A stretch of DNA of 64,000 nt from Flavobacterium supellecticarium (GTDB taxonomy: Bacteria > Bacteroidota > Bacteroidia > Flavobacteriales > Flavobacteriaceae). Location: contig NZ_SSNZ01000001.1 of assembly GCF_004801375.1 (NCBI RefSeq), forward strand, positions 124,001-188,000. The letters run 5' to 3'. Position 1 is the first letter of the stretch, and each line of letters begins with the position of its first letter. The notes beneath the pieces are model-generated. The model worked only from the letters and a program-made list of their open reading frames with translations. It had not been told where the DNA came from and searched no databases. Of this stretch, positions 35,347 through 43,308 are shown in pieces. Position numbers and translations under genes: made by a program.

Positions 35347-35382
35347 AAAATTCTGATTTTAAATTAATAATCGTTTTATGAG
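35342..35382 (-). promoter_or_regulatory. Start-codon inverted repeat, copy 4
   Basis: Same 41-bp unit as the other copies, with the A2 ATG in the gene-proximal arm; only 15 bp separate it from the family B stop codon at 35398. Confidence 0.7.
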
Positions 35383-35397
35383 GGAATGTTATGGGCT

Positions 35398-35817
35398 TTA
35401 TGGGGCAACTTTTATATAGAAGATTTCATTTGGAGGAAAAATAATATCGCCGGACCATTTTTTATTTTCAAAGTCATAATTTTCCGAACTAATATATTGT
35501 AAGAGACGTCCTTTATAGATCAATTTATTTCGACAAGTAGTCACTTTTTTATTGTTATTTTCTTCATTGACACTAGGCACTTCTGATTCAAAACCTATTT
35601 CAAATAAAGTTATGGTGTCTTTTTTAATTTCGTATTTTCCGGAATAGGTAAGGTACCTTTCACAGCTATAATCTTCATAGGTGCCGTCTGCTTTAAACGT
35701 AAGATAACTAATGCAATTTTTGGCGACTTTATATTCCCATTTGGTGTTTACCAATGGATTTTGTTGTTCCTGTTTTGTATAGGAAAATAGGGTGAGTAAT
35801 AGTAATAGGTAATTCAT
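35398..35817 (-). CDS. Secreted lipocalin-like putative immunity protein, family B (copy 3)
   Basis: 139 aa beginning MNYLLLLLTLFSYTKQEQQN. Mature part NPLVNTKWEYKVAKNCISYL, FKADGTYEDYSCERYLTYSG, KKDTITLFEIGFESEVPSVN. It directly follows A1 (10 bp) with no family C gene between, so A1 pairs with B alone. It is the most diverged B copy, which fits A1 having the most diverged LDT-like domain. Confidence 0.6.
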   Translation of the reverse strand: MNYLLLLLTLFSYTKQEQQNPLVNTKWEYKVAKNCISYLTFKADGTYEDYSCERYLTYSGKYEIKKDTITLFEIGFESEVPSVNEENNNKKVTTCRNKLIYKGRLLQYISSENYDFENKKWSGDIIFPPNEIFYIKVAP

Positions 35818-35827
35818 AAGATTCGCA

Positions 35828-36544
35828 TTAATTAGGATTTGGACGTAAGTAGTAAGAACCGTTAAATTTAGATCCAGCTGTATTCATAAATTCATTATGT
35901 AAAGGGCGTGAGTCTGGTCCGCAACCGCTTGTCTGACAACCAGCAGAATATGCATTGCCTTTAGAATCATGTAAAGATTTTCGATGGTCATTTCCCGAAT
36001 GAAAAAATATTCCGGTCATAGAAGTTTTCGGACTGCCTGGAGCAGTCGGAACAGATCTCCCTTCGTTAATAATGATTGCTAAATCTTCGTCTCCCCGCTC
36101 TATATAACTCCGTCTCCCTTGTACTCTGGCCGGATATAACCCTTCGGCCAAAGTTCCATATTTTTTTACATCAGCCGGGACGGTATTTCCCATGATCTCT
36201 GCTGATGAGCCATTTTTGTTTTTTTCAAGATACAGTTGAAATTTGGCGCTGTTAATCGGTTCGTTGAGGTTGGAATCTCGGTTATGAGTTCCCACCAGGA
36301 CATTTGGGCCCAAATATGTTTCCCCGGGTTTGGTTGTGCCCTGTGAGGTTGCATTTTCGTCCCAATAAATAGTTCCGTCTGCGGCTTCCACCCAATGCTG
36401 TCCGTCTTTAAGTGCATCGGAAAGCGTTTTTTTAGAAAGCGAACCGATTTCCAATGTTTTGCCAGAAGTTTCCTCATATGGATCGACTTCACAGGATACA
36501 AATAGTAAGGCAAAAAGAATAGGTAATACTAATTTTGTGCTCAT
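35828..36544 (-). CDS. Lipoprotein with pretoxin linker and divergent LDT-like domain (array copy A1)
   Basis: 238 aa, first gene of the array. Identical plan to A2 up to YGTLAEGLYPA (about residue 139), after which the sequence departs (RVQGRRSYIERGDEDLAIII) but keeps the same active-site order: FFHSGN with H182 and, 21 residues later, SAGCQTSGCG with C203. The domain is therefore homologous but of a different subtype. Start codon in inverted repeat 36540-36580; SPII signal LPILFALLFVSC with acidic residues after the Cys (EVDPYEE), which could favour surface exposure. Confidence 0.65.
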   Translation of the reverse strand: MSTKLVLPILFALLFVSCEVDPYEETSGKTLEIGSLSKKTLSDALKDGQHWVEAADGTIYWDENATSQGTTKPGETYLGPNVLVGTHNRDSNLNEPINSAKFQLYLEKNKNGSSAEIMGNTVPADVKKYGTLAEGLYPARVQGRRSYIERGDEDLAIIINEGRSVPTAPGSPKTSMTGIFFHSGNDHRKSLHDSKGNAYSAGCQTSGCGPDSRPLHNEFMNTAGSKFNGSYYLRPNPN

Positions 36545-36580
36545 AAAATTCTGATTTTAAATTAATAATCGTTTTATGAG
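36540..36580 (-). promoter_or_regulatory. Start-codon inverted repeat, copy 5
   Basis: Same 41-bp unit at the head of the whole array, with the A1 ATG in the gene-proximal arm. No clear TANNTTTG box is seen upstream of it (36580-36709). Confidence 0.7.
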
Positions 36581-36709
36581 GGAATGTTATTCGTTACACC
36601 AGACAGGTGTAAAAAAGCAGAATTGCTATCAGGTTGATAGCCAGTGTTATAAAGTTAAAGCTAATATTCGAAGAAAAAAGGTCAGGATTTAGACAATTCC
36701 AAACAAAGA

Positions 36710-37090
36710 TTAGTCGGCAGGTTGGTGTAAGGCAATACGGTTCCCTTCCGAATCTTTAAACTCGGCTACATAGCCCAATTCGCCATTAGACGTTTTCGGA
36801 TACAATGCTGCTCCGCCATTGGCGATTGCTTTTTCAAGGGTTTTTTCGATCGCATCGGAATGAAAATAAAGCACCACACCATCCAACGTTGGGATATAAA
36901 TTTCTCCTTTTGCCAGCGCTCCGGAAATGCCGGGTAAGGCATCCGATAACGGAAACAGCGCCATTTCGTTATGATCAATTATTGTTTTTTCAAAAGTAAA
37001 ACCGAAAACAGCGGTATAAAACTGTATTGCCCGATCCAGATCGGTGACGGGAATTTCAAAATAAACGACAGGATTGGAGGGAATAGACAT
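36710..37090 (-). CDS. VOC family (glyoxalase-like) protein
   Basis: 126 aa vicinal-oxygen-chelate fold made of two beta-alpha-beta-beta-beta units: VVYFEIPVTDLDRAIQFYTA at the N-terminus (about 8-27), VVLYFHSDAIEKTLEKAI in the middle and GNRIALHQPAD at the end. Such proteins act as lyases, dioxygenases or binding proteins for small electrophiles; no substrate can be assigned. Single gene. Confidence 0.88.
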   Translation of the reverse strand: MSIPSNPVVYFEIPVTDLDRAIQFYTAVFGFTFEKTIIDHNEMALFPLSDALPGISGALAKGEIYIPTLDGVVLYFHSDAIEKTLEKAIANGGAALYPKTSNGELGYVAEFKDSEGNRIALHQPAD

Positions 37091-37135
37091 AGGATAATAG
37101 TTGGATATGTTTTAGAACTATAGCATTAAAAATAC

Positions 37136-38302
37136 TTATTTTAAAGTAACCGTATACCGTTCGGTGATTTTATAATTCCGATCTTTAAGAATAATCGTAT
37201 AAGTACCCGGATTCAGATATAGGGGCGGAATTTCTTTTCCGGTGATTTCAATAATATCGGCCGGTACACCTCCCAGGTCGTATTCTTTAGTGCGATAGGC
37301 GGTGATCAACACGGGCTTGTTTTTGATCTTTTTTCCGGGAACGCGATACAAAATCCGGTTAGATTGAAGCCAATCGGGGCGGTTGTCCGGGTAATTCGTT
37401 TTGGGATGGAGCACCACAATATCCGTTTGCTTCGGAGTAGACAAACCGTTAAAAAGCTCCCCGGATTCCAGTTGCAATACAACCGACTCTTTTTGAGTGA
37501 TATGATTTACAAGAGGATGATTTAGCGCCGGATTTCCTTTTTCTGGAAACAACGCCTGATTAATAGTAAACGGATCAATTCCCGTATATTCTTTTAGTCG
37601 ACCAGCCATGGCTTTTTCCCAGGGTTTATATTCGTTTTCAAAAACATGATCATGGCCGCAGTGAATCAGTACTTTTCCTTTCGGATGACTGTCGATAAAC
37701 TGTTTGATGTTTTGCGCCTGTTCGATTTCGCGTTCTTTTCCGTTTTTGCCATCGGATGCCTCGTATCCAAATACCGTAAAACCGATTTTTAAGGCTTCGG
37801 ATAGCAGATTTCCGAATTCCGGTTCCCGGGTATAAAAACCACTGTCCAGTATCGGAAATTTCCGTTTGTTGATAAGGGTATCGTGTAACGCTTCCAGTCC
37901 GAGGTAACGGTAACCGTTATCGTATAAGCCCTTTAACAGCGACCGCGTAAACGTCCGGTGTCGGGCATTGGTATGTGCCTCATTAATCACAATAAGTGAT
38001 TCGCTTTTAGAACGGTTAAGGATATAATTACGGGCATTTAACGGTTTGGATTTTGCAAACAGTAAACTATCAGAAGTTGTCATTGGAGCCGGTTTTCGAA
38101 AGCCGTTTTTACCCCATATCTCCAGGGCTGTTTTATAATACCCGCTGATCGAAAAAGAGGTGGCGCTCATCTGGTATTTCCAGGCGGTGGTGTCTTTTTC
38201 CAGACTTTGATACAAATCGTCCGAAAATTTATAATAATCGTTTTCCGTTTGCGCCTGAGTGGCAATTGTGAATAAGGAGAATGCTATTAATTTTAATTTC
38301 AT
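37136..38302 (-). CDS. Secreted ChaN/EreA-like (Tiki superfamily) protein
   Basis: 388 aa with a signal peptide (MKLKLIAFSLFTIATQAQ). The central part contains ESLIVINEAHTNARHRTFTR (about residues 102-121), LGLEAL and VLIHCGHDHVFE, matching the order of the His/Glu motifs (G/N-E-A-H, E, G-H) of the ChaN/EreA/Tiki fold, which includes heme-binding and esterase-like enzymes. The C-terminal 60 residues form a separate beta-rich tail. Activity uncertain. It ends 7 bp after the start of the GNAT gene upstream of it and is likely co-transcribed. Confidence 0.65.
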   Translation of the reverse strand: MKLKLIAFSLFTIATQAQTENDYYKFSDDLYQSLEKDTTAWKYQMSATSFSISGYYKTALEIWGKNGFRKPAPMTTSDSLLFAKSKPLNARNYILNRSKSESLIVINEAHTNARHRTFTRSLLKGLYDNGYRYLGLEALHDTLINKRKFPILDSGFYTREPEFGNLLSEALKIGFTVFGYEASDGKNGKEREIEQAQNIKQFIDSHPKGKVLIHCGHDHVFENEYKPWEKAMAGRLKEYTGIDPFTINQALFPEKGNPALNHPLVNHITQKESVVLQLESGELFNGLSTPKQTDIVVLHPKTNYPDNRPDWLQSNRILYRVPGKKIKNKPVLITAYRTKEYDLGGVPADIIEITGKEIPPLYLNPGTYTIILKDRNYKITERYTVTLK

Positions 38303-38309
38303 AGTTGAT

Positions 38310-38990
38310 CTATTGAGCAGTAAGATTCCAAAAACTGATTTTACGTCGCGTTTTAAACCTTAATTTTTCATAAACAGCAATCGCTCTGGTATTGGAAGAA
38401 GCGACATGCAGATAAGGTGTTTTGTTTTCCAGAAAAATACGATGTGCCGCATGCGCTACCAGTTGTGAAGCATAACCTTTTCCGGTATGCTCCGGGTGGG
38501 TTACCACAGCGCTTATTTCGGTATAGTGTTCCATTTTCATCCGTTCACCGGTAACGGCTACTAAAACACCCTCTTTAAAAATACCGTAGTAGTTGCCCAT
38601 TTCGGGAGTTCTGGTTTTAAAATAACCGGGTTGTACCAAATTTACGAGTGCTAACAAGGCTTCTTTTTGAGCACCACCCAAGGTAACGATTTCGTGTTCC
38701 GGAACCAAAGCAATAGGCTGCGATAGTACCATCTGATCGCAAACCAATTCCTTTACTAAATTAACGGTATGATCATACGATGGTTTTTCACCCACAATAA
38801 AAAAGTTGTCGGTTAACCGGGCATAGTGTGCTACACCTTTTTCGGTCGAAAGTGGCGGTATAAAACCACCAAACGGGCCAAAATCCGGATGATAGTACAG
38901 AATACCGTCCAATTCTAGTGCAAATGGCTGGTGTGTTTCGGTTAGCGAATAGTAAACCGGATTGTCTAATTTATAGGTTGTTTCGGGCAT
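38310..38990 (-). CDS. GNAT family N-acetyltransferase (FR47-like)
   Basis: 226 aa. The C-terminal half has the acetyl-CoA-binding GNAT core (ISAVVTHPEHTGKGYASQLV, motif A with the GKGYA loop, about residues 160-178) and a FR47-like ending TRAIAVYEKLRFKTRRKIS. The N-terminal half is unassigned. Likely acetylates a small molecule or peptide. Upstream partner of the ChaN-like gene (7 bp gap). Confidence 0.85.
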   Translation of the reverse strand: MPETTYKLDNPVYYSLTETHQPFALELDGILYYHPDFGPFGGFIPPLSTEKGVAHYARLTDNFFIVGEKPSYDHTVNLVKELVCDQMVLSQPIALVPEHEIVTLGGAQKEALLALVNLVQPGYFKTRTPEMGNYYGIFKEGVLVAVTGERMKMEHYTEISAVVTHPEHTGKGYASQLVAHAAHRIFLENKTPYLHVASSNTRAIAVYEKLRFKTRRKISFWNLTAQ

Positions 38991-39078
38991 ATGGCGGGTA
39001 TTATTTCAGAAAAGCGGAACTACTCAAAATAACTCAAATAAAAATTATCCTACAACTAAAAAGAGGAAATTAACAGAT

Positions 39079-39111
39079 ACACCTGACAGGTTTTCAAAAC
39101 CTGTCAGGTGT
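39079..39111. repeat. 33-bp palindromic repeat, copy R1
   Basis: Perfect palindrome with 16-bp arms (ACACCTGACAGGTTTT / AAAACCTGTCAGGTGT) around one C. It lies between divergent genes, so it is not simply a terminator. Four further 31- to 33-bp copies occur in the window. Confidence 0.9.
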
Positions 39112-39194
39112 TAATTGTGGTAATCCGTAAGACAGTAAGATAATTATATGTGTTTTTTGTGAAAAATAATTTATATAAAAAACGATTAGTTACT

Positions 39195-39782
39195 ATGAAA
39201 AAGCTAGCCATATTTCAAACAATTGTTATGATGTTTTTGACAAGTTGTGATAGTCGCAATGTAAAAAGTGTAGAAAAGGAAATAACACAAAAGCCAGAAT
39301 ATATGCAGAATGAAAACTTAGAAATTTTAAAACTTGAAGCTTCGAGATTGAGAGCAGGGGGATCTGTAAAAGAGGTTGTATTAAATAAAAGTAGTGCACA
39401 TATAACTTATGCTAAGAATTATATGGAGTATAAGGAATTAAATCCTCAATCAACATTAACAGAAGCGGATTTGGCGGCGTATTGGGAAAGTGGAAATGCA
39501 ATTGATAAAGCACTTGTTGAAGGAGGTGTTATGATAATGAAAAAGCTAAACTTTATCGATAGTGTAACTATTACATTACCTTATAAAAGGGAACTGTACG
39601 AAGTAAATGTAACAAAATCTGAAATTGAAAGCTTTACAGGAGACGATTTTCCAAGTATTATAGCTGAATGGGATCAGAAATTTATAGATCGGTATGTATA
39701 TGATAAGAAAAACAGAGAAAAATTTCTAAAAAAATTCGGAACAGTAAAAAAAATAGAGCCCTTAAGATGTGGAGGATATTAA
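39195..39782 (+). CDS. Putative lipoprotein, unknown function
   Basis: About 195 aa from ATG 39195, which starts an SPII signal (MKKLAIFQTIVMMFLTSCDS); the frame extends to 39150 but adds nothing like a signal. The mature part is hydrophilic and AT-rich in codons compared with the neighbours. It has an alternating Glu/Lys composition and no recognisable domain. Function unknown; AT-rich codons and an isolated position suggest acquired DNA. Confidence 0.6.
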   Translation: MKKLAIFQTIVMMFLTSCDSRNVKSVEKEITQKPEYMQNENLEILKLEASRLRAGGSVKEVVLNKSSAHITYAKNYMEYKELNPQSTLTEADLAAYWESGNAIDKALVEGGVMIMKKLNFIDSVTITLPYKRELYEVNVTKSEIESFTGDDFPSIIAEWDQKFIDRYVYDKKNREKFLKKFGTVKKIEPLRCGGY

Positions 39783-39814
39783 AGATTTGATGATCAATTT
39801 TTGAATGAACTACG

Positions 39815-39847
39815 ATACCTGACAGGTTTCCAAAACCTGTCAGGTGT
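39815..39847. repeat. 33-bp palindromic repeat, copy R2
   Basis: ACCTGACAGGTTT / AAACCTGTCAGGT arms around a 3-nt centre, between two convergent genes. Its right arm runs into the 3' end of the MocR gene and supplies that gene's last codons and TGA stop. Confidence 0.9.
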
Positions 39848-41288
39848 TATGTAATATTGATTTTAAATATAAAACGGCTTCTGTTAATTCGGTTTCGTTT
39901 AACGAAGCAAATCCAAAACGGAAAGCATTTTGTTCGGAATCCATTCTGGCGATATGGAAATAATCGGATGTTTTGAAACGCGATAACGAATAGCCTTCGC
40001 ATAACCGGATCCAGATAGCCATACCGCCGGATGGTAAGGTGTACGAGATATACGGATTTAGGTGTTCCTGCAATAAAGCATCCAGAAAATCCCTACGTTG
40101 ATGGTAGCATTTTTTCGCTTTTTTAAGATGGCGTTTGAGTTCACCGTCCTGAATTAATGTTGCCAGAGCATTCTGCATATAACCGTCGCCACCCACATCA
40201 ATTAACTTTCGGAGTGCGGTACACTGGACGATAAAATTTTGCGGAGCGATCATAAACCCCATACGGAGCGACGGATCCAGTATTTTCGAAAACGAACCAA
40301 TATAAATCACATTTCCGTTATGTCCGCTGCTTGCCAGGGGGAGGTAAGGGGATGAGGTATAATGGTAGTCGTAATCGTAATCGTCTTCAATGATCGTAAA
40401 AAAATACTGTTTGGATAATTCCAGTAATTTCATGCGTCTTTCTACGCTAAGAGTAACCGTTGTCGGATAATGATGGTGCGGAACCACATATACGGCATTA
40501 ATTTTTTTCTTCCGACAAATCAACTCGATGGCATCGGTGTCGATTCCATTGGCATCAACATTCACTTTTAGAAGTTGCGCTCCGGTTTGCTGAAAAACCT
40601 GATCGGCTACAGGATAATTAGGCTGACCCACGATAATACGCGCATCGGAATCTAATAATAATTGAGCGGCCAGATAAATACTCATTTGCGCTCCATGGGT
40701 GATCAATATGTTATCGGCAGTACAATTCAATCCGCGGGTTTCCGATAAATAGGTAACCAATGTTTCCCGGAGTTTTGGAGTTCCTTGTGCGGTACCGGTA
40801 TTGGCGGTTTTGATGGCATACTTTCGGGAGGTATTCGAACGATAGGTTTTTAGTAAAGCGGCAATCGGTGATAACCGCACATCGGGATACCCATCGTCAA
40901 TAGTGATATCAGGGATTTTAGTGGTCGTATCGTATTCTGTATTTTCGATGATCTGACGAAACGGAAGTTCCAGAGTATTGTGATATCCGGTCTGAGAAGT
41001 TGTTTTCTCCCAGGATTGCGGCTTGAGCAGCGGAATTCGTTCCGAAACGGTAACCTGTTTTCGCGGAACAACACTAATCCAATCCTGCGCTTGTAACTCG
41101 TCGTAAGCGGCGATAACCGTTTTGCGGTGTACGTGTAAGGTTTTTGCCAGCTCCCGACTACCCGGAAGTAACATGCCCGCATTTAAGGAACCCTCTCGTA
41201 TGGCGGTACTAATACCTATGGCAATTTGCCGGTAGATAGGAGTTTTGCTTGTTTTATCAAGGGTGATAATATGTTCGAATGGAATCAT
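39840..41288 (-). CDS. MocR/PdxR-type GntR regulator with aminotransferase domain
   Basis: 482 aa. The N-terminal ~70 residues are a GntR winged helix (IYRQIAIGISTAIREGSLNA, HRKTVIAAYDELQAQDWIS), and residues about 110-482 are a fold-type I PLP aminotransferase-like domain with the Schiff-base Lys in IYIGSFSKILDPSLRMGF. The family senses PLP or amino-acid derivatives. It is divergent from a GNAT gene with an inverted repeat between them (41291-41331). The stop codon lies inside palindrome R2. Confidence 0.92.
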   Translation of the reverse strand: MIPFEHIITLDKTSKTPIYRQIAIGISTAIREGSLNAGMLLPGSRELAKTLHVHRKTVIAAYDELQAQDWISVVPRKQVTVSERIPLLKPQSWEKTTSQTGYHNTLELPFRQIIENTEYDTTTKIPDITIDDGYPDVRLSPIAALLKTYRSNTSRKYAIKTANTGTAQGTPKLRETLVTYLSETRGLNCTADNILITHGAQMSIYLAAQLLLDSDARIIVGQPNYPVADQVFQQTGAQLLKVNVDANGIDTDAIELICRKKKINAVYVVPHHHYPTTVTLSVERRMKLLELSKQYFFTIIEDDYDYDYHYTSSPYLPLASSGHNGNVIYIGSFSKILDPSLRMGFMIAPQNFIVQCTALRKLIDVGGDGYMQNALATLIQDGELKRHLKKAKKCYHQRRDFLDALLQEHLNPYISYTLPSGGMAIWIRLCEGYSLSRFKTSDYFHIARMDSEQNAFRFGFASLNETELTEAVLYLKSILHNT

Positions 41289-41290
41289 CT

Positions 41291-41331
41291 GGACTACTGT
41301 ATATGTTAAAACTGGATTACAAAGGTAGTCC
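41291..41331. promoter_or_regulatory. Inverted repeat in the MocR/GNAT intergenic region
   Basis: GGACTAC (41291-41297) and GTAGTCC (41325-41331), 27 bp apart, next to the MocR start codon. A TACTTTTG box (41342-41349) suitable as the -7 of the GNAT promoter follows. A likely MocR operator; inference from position. Confidence 0.5.
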
Positions 41332-41377
41332 TATTTGAAACTACTTTTGCCCTACAAAATCAAAATAATTTAGGACT

Positions 41378-41824
41378 ATGAATTACAAAATTAAAAAAGC
41401 AAGCCTGGAAGATCTGGACGAAGCAGCTGCCTTATTTGATCTTTATCGTGTTTTTTACCGACAGGAATCGGATGTCGAAAAAGGAAAAGCATTTTTAAAG
41501 GAACGTTTTTTAAACAGCGAATCGGATATTTTTCTGGCTGTTGTCAACGGAAAAGCCGTGGGATTTGTACAGCTTTATAAACTATTCCATTACACGAAAT
41601 TGCAAAAACAATGGTTGTTAAGCGATTTGTACGTACATCCGGACTATAGAGGACAGGGTTTGTCGGTCGCTTTGATTGATCGCAGTAAGCAATGGTGTGC
41701 CGAAACCGATGCCTGCGGATTGATGTTGGAAACCGAAAAAACGAATGACATCGGAAACAAATTGTATCCGCGATGTGGTTTCGAATACGATGGACTACAC
41801 AATTACTACCATTGGTGGCACTAA
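41378..41824 (+). CDS. GNAT family N-acetyltransferase
   Basis: 148-aa single GNAT domain; motif A is WLLSDLYVHPDYRGQGLSVA (about residues 88-107), with the RGQG pyrophosphate-binding loop, and the motif B-like end is NKLYPRCGFEYDGLHNYYHW. Divergent from the MocR regulator and probably controlled by it. Substrate unknown. Confidence 0.9.
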   Translation: MNYKIKKASLEDLDEAAALFDLYRVFYRQESDVEKGKAFLKERFLNSESDIFLAVVNGKAVGFVQLYKLFHYTKLQKQWLLSDLYVHPDYRGQGLSVALIDRSKQWCAETDACGLMLETEKTNDIGNKLYPRCGFEYDGLHNYYHWWH

Positions 41825-41873
41825 TTTTTGGAACGGCAAATAGTAACCGTTTGTCGTTTTCTTAAAATTCAAA

Positions 41874-41944
41874 GGCCGGATAGCTGAGTGGTTAGGCGAA
41901 GGAATGCAATGCCTTATACAATGGTTCGAATCCATTTCCGGCCT
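41874..41944 (+). tRNA. tRNA-Cys (GCA)
   Basis: A 71-nt cloverleaf: acceptor arm GGCCGGA / TCCGGCC, 3-bp D stem GCT / GGC, anticodon loop ATGCAAT with anticodon GCA, T arm AATGG / CCATT with TTCGAAT loop, and U at position 73, the discriminator expected for tRNA-Cys. CCA is not encoded. The last anticodon-stem pair is a mismatch (A-G). The PLP-protein gene begins 29 bp downstream. Confidence 0.93.
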
Positions 41945-41973
41945 CAATAGATAACAAGTAATGCATTAAGAAT

Positions 41974-42705
41974 ATGGAAGAAGATATCTTGATCAATCTG
42001 CAAGAAATACTAGATCGGATCGAAAAAGCAGCTATTAAAAGTGAGCGTGATCCGGGCGAAATCCGTTTGTTATTGGCAACGAAAACGGTACCGGCGAATC
42101 GGATTAAAGTAGCGTTGACGGCCGGCCAAACTTTAATAGGAGAGAATAAAGTGCAGGAAATCAAAGAGAAATACCAGGATTTAAAAGCTATTCTACATAC
42201 TAATCATTTTATCGGACACTTACAAACCAATAAAATTAAGGATATTTTAAAATACGATATTTCCTGTATTCAGTCGTTGGATCGTTTGGATTTAGCAGTA
42301 AAATTGCACCAGCGTTTGTTGTTTGAAAAGAAAACAATGGAAGTACTCATTCAGGTCAATACTTCCAATGAAGAGAGTAAATTTGGAGTTTCTCCGGACA
42401 AAGCAATAGCCTTGGTACAAGAGGTGGCACAATTGGAAACCCTAAAAATAAAAGGACTGATGACGATCGGATTGTTTAGTGCCGAAACCGAAAAAGTACG
42501 ACACTGTTTCCGCCTACTTAAACATCTACAGGAACAAATTAAAGCGTTGCAACTTCCCAATGTCGAAATGAAAGAACTTTCGATGGGAATGAGTGGCGAT
42601 CTGGAAACGGCAATTGAAGAAGGTGCGACAATTGTTAGAGTAGGCACGGCCATCTTTGGACAACGAAGTTATCCCGATAGTTATTATTGGAACGAAAATA
42701 GTTAG
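41974..42705 (+). CDS. YggS-family PLP homeostasis protein
   Basis: 243 aa alanine-racemase-like TIM barrel. The PLP-binding Lys lies in EIRLLLATKTVPANRI (about residue 36), the GENKVQEIKEKY motif follows the active site, and LSMGMSGDLETAIEEGATIV and VGTAIFGQR are the family signature for the phosphate-binding end. It binds PLP without known catalysis and helps maintain vitamin B6 balance. It lies 29 bp after tRNA-Cys, so the tRNA may be processed from the same transcript. Ends 2 bp before palindrome R3. Confidence 0.95.
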   Translation: MEEDILINLQEILDRIEKAAIKSERDPGEIRLLLATKTVPANRIKVALTAGQTLIGENKVQEIKEKYQDLKAILHTNHFIGHLQTNKIKDILKYDISCIQSLDRLDLAVKLHQRLLFEKKTMEVLIQVNTSNEESKFGVSPDKAIALVQEVAQLETLKIKGLMTIGLFSAETEKVRHCFRLLKHLQEQIKALQLPNVEMKELSMGMSGDLETAIEEGATIVRVGTAIFGQRSYPDSYYWNENS

Positions 42706-42707
42706 CG

Positions 42708-42740
42708 ACACCTGACAGGTTTTAGAAACCTGTCAGGTAT
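42708..42740. repeat. 33-bp palindromic repeat, copy R3
   Basis: ACACCTGACAGGTTTT paired with a slightly changed right arm (GAAACCTGTCAGGTAT), between the convergent PLP-protein and cupin genes. Confidence 0.9.
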
Positions 42741-42746
42741 TTGATA

Positions 42747-43220
42747 TTAATCAGTTTTTGCATCAATCAGAATTGCCAGTTGAATGCAAGTTTGATCCGA
42801 ACGATTGCTCCACGCATGATTCGTTCCTTTTTGAATTACAATATCACCGGGTTTTAATAAAGTTTCGCCTTCCTCCATGATCAGATACAATTCCCCGGAA
42901 AGGATAATAATATAATCCAGAGTATCGGTTTGATGCATCAGCGGATGCGGTTCTCCCGGTTGAACGGTAAGTCCCAGATCGCTATCGGGCGGAATCGTAA
43001 CATAACGAAAATACGTTCCGTTTTTGGGCGTTTGCGGAAATGCGGAATTCGGAATAAGGATTTCGTTATCCAAAGGAACTGGCATTTGCTGTGTATTCCA
43101 AATATCCGAAATAATAAGTCCTTTAAAATGTTCAACGGCATTTTGTACCGTATTGTCCTCAATAATGGTGGATTTGCCGTCTTTTATTCCGGTCACCACG
43201 CGTCGGGGTATGGCTTGCAT
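42747..43220 (-). CDS. Cupin domain protein
   Basis: 157 aa with a small beta-barrel cupin core (about 65-145). Motif 1 is GEPHPLMHQTDTLDYIIILS, motif 2 GDIVIQKGTNHAWSNRS, giving the His-rich metal site. The N-terminus (RRVVTGIKDGKSTIIEDNTV) is typical of cupins next to redox or aromatic-compound genes. Divergent from an HxlR regulator with a palindromic operator between them, so it is probably the target of that regulator. Confidence 0.88.
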   Translation of the reverse strand: MQAIPRRVVTGIKDGKSTIIEDNTVQNAVEHFKGLIISDIWNTQQMPVPLDNEILIPNSAFPQTPKNGTYFRYVTIPPDSDLGLTVQPGEPHPLMHQTDTLDYIIILSGELYLIMEEGETLLKPGDIVIQKGTNHAWSNRSDQTCIQLAILIDAKTD

Positions 43221-43233
43221 AGGTTGTTTTTTT

Positions 43234-43267
43234 TTGGTAAAAGTAAAAGGGAAATACTATAAATTTG
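43234..43267 (+). promoter_or_regulatory. Promoter of the HxlR gene
   Basis: TTG at 43234-43236, 23-bp spacer, TAAATTTG at 43260-43267, matching the Bacteroidota promoter consensus upstream of the HxlR ATG at 43309. Confidence 0.5.
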
Positions 43268-43284
43268 TTAGGGATTAACTTTAA

Positions 43285-43296
43285 GTAACTAGTTAC
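43285..43296. promoter_or_regulatory. Palindromic operator between cupin and HxlR genes
   Basis: Perfect 12-bp palindrome GTAACTAGTTAC, with a further GTAACTA half-site overlapping the HxlR start codon region. A dimeric HxlR protein could bind here. Confidence 0.55.
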
Positions 43297-43308
43297 CCGG
43301 AAGTAACT

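Noticed and set aside
29559..36544. CRISPR or simple tandem-repeat array in the repeated region.
   Set aside because: The repeats are whole protein genes of 0.4-0.75 kb with sequence divergence, not short direct repeats with unique spacers.
39079..39111. Palindrome R1 as a plain transcription terminator.
   Set aside because: It lies between divergent gene starts, without a T tract; the same element occurs in all gene orientations.
41892..42164. Minus-strand ORF of 90 codons crossing the tRNA and the YggS gene.
   Set aside because: It lies across tRNA-Cys and antisense to the conserved YggS-type gene; it is an artefact.
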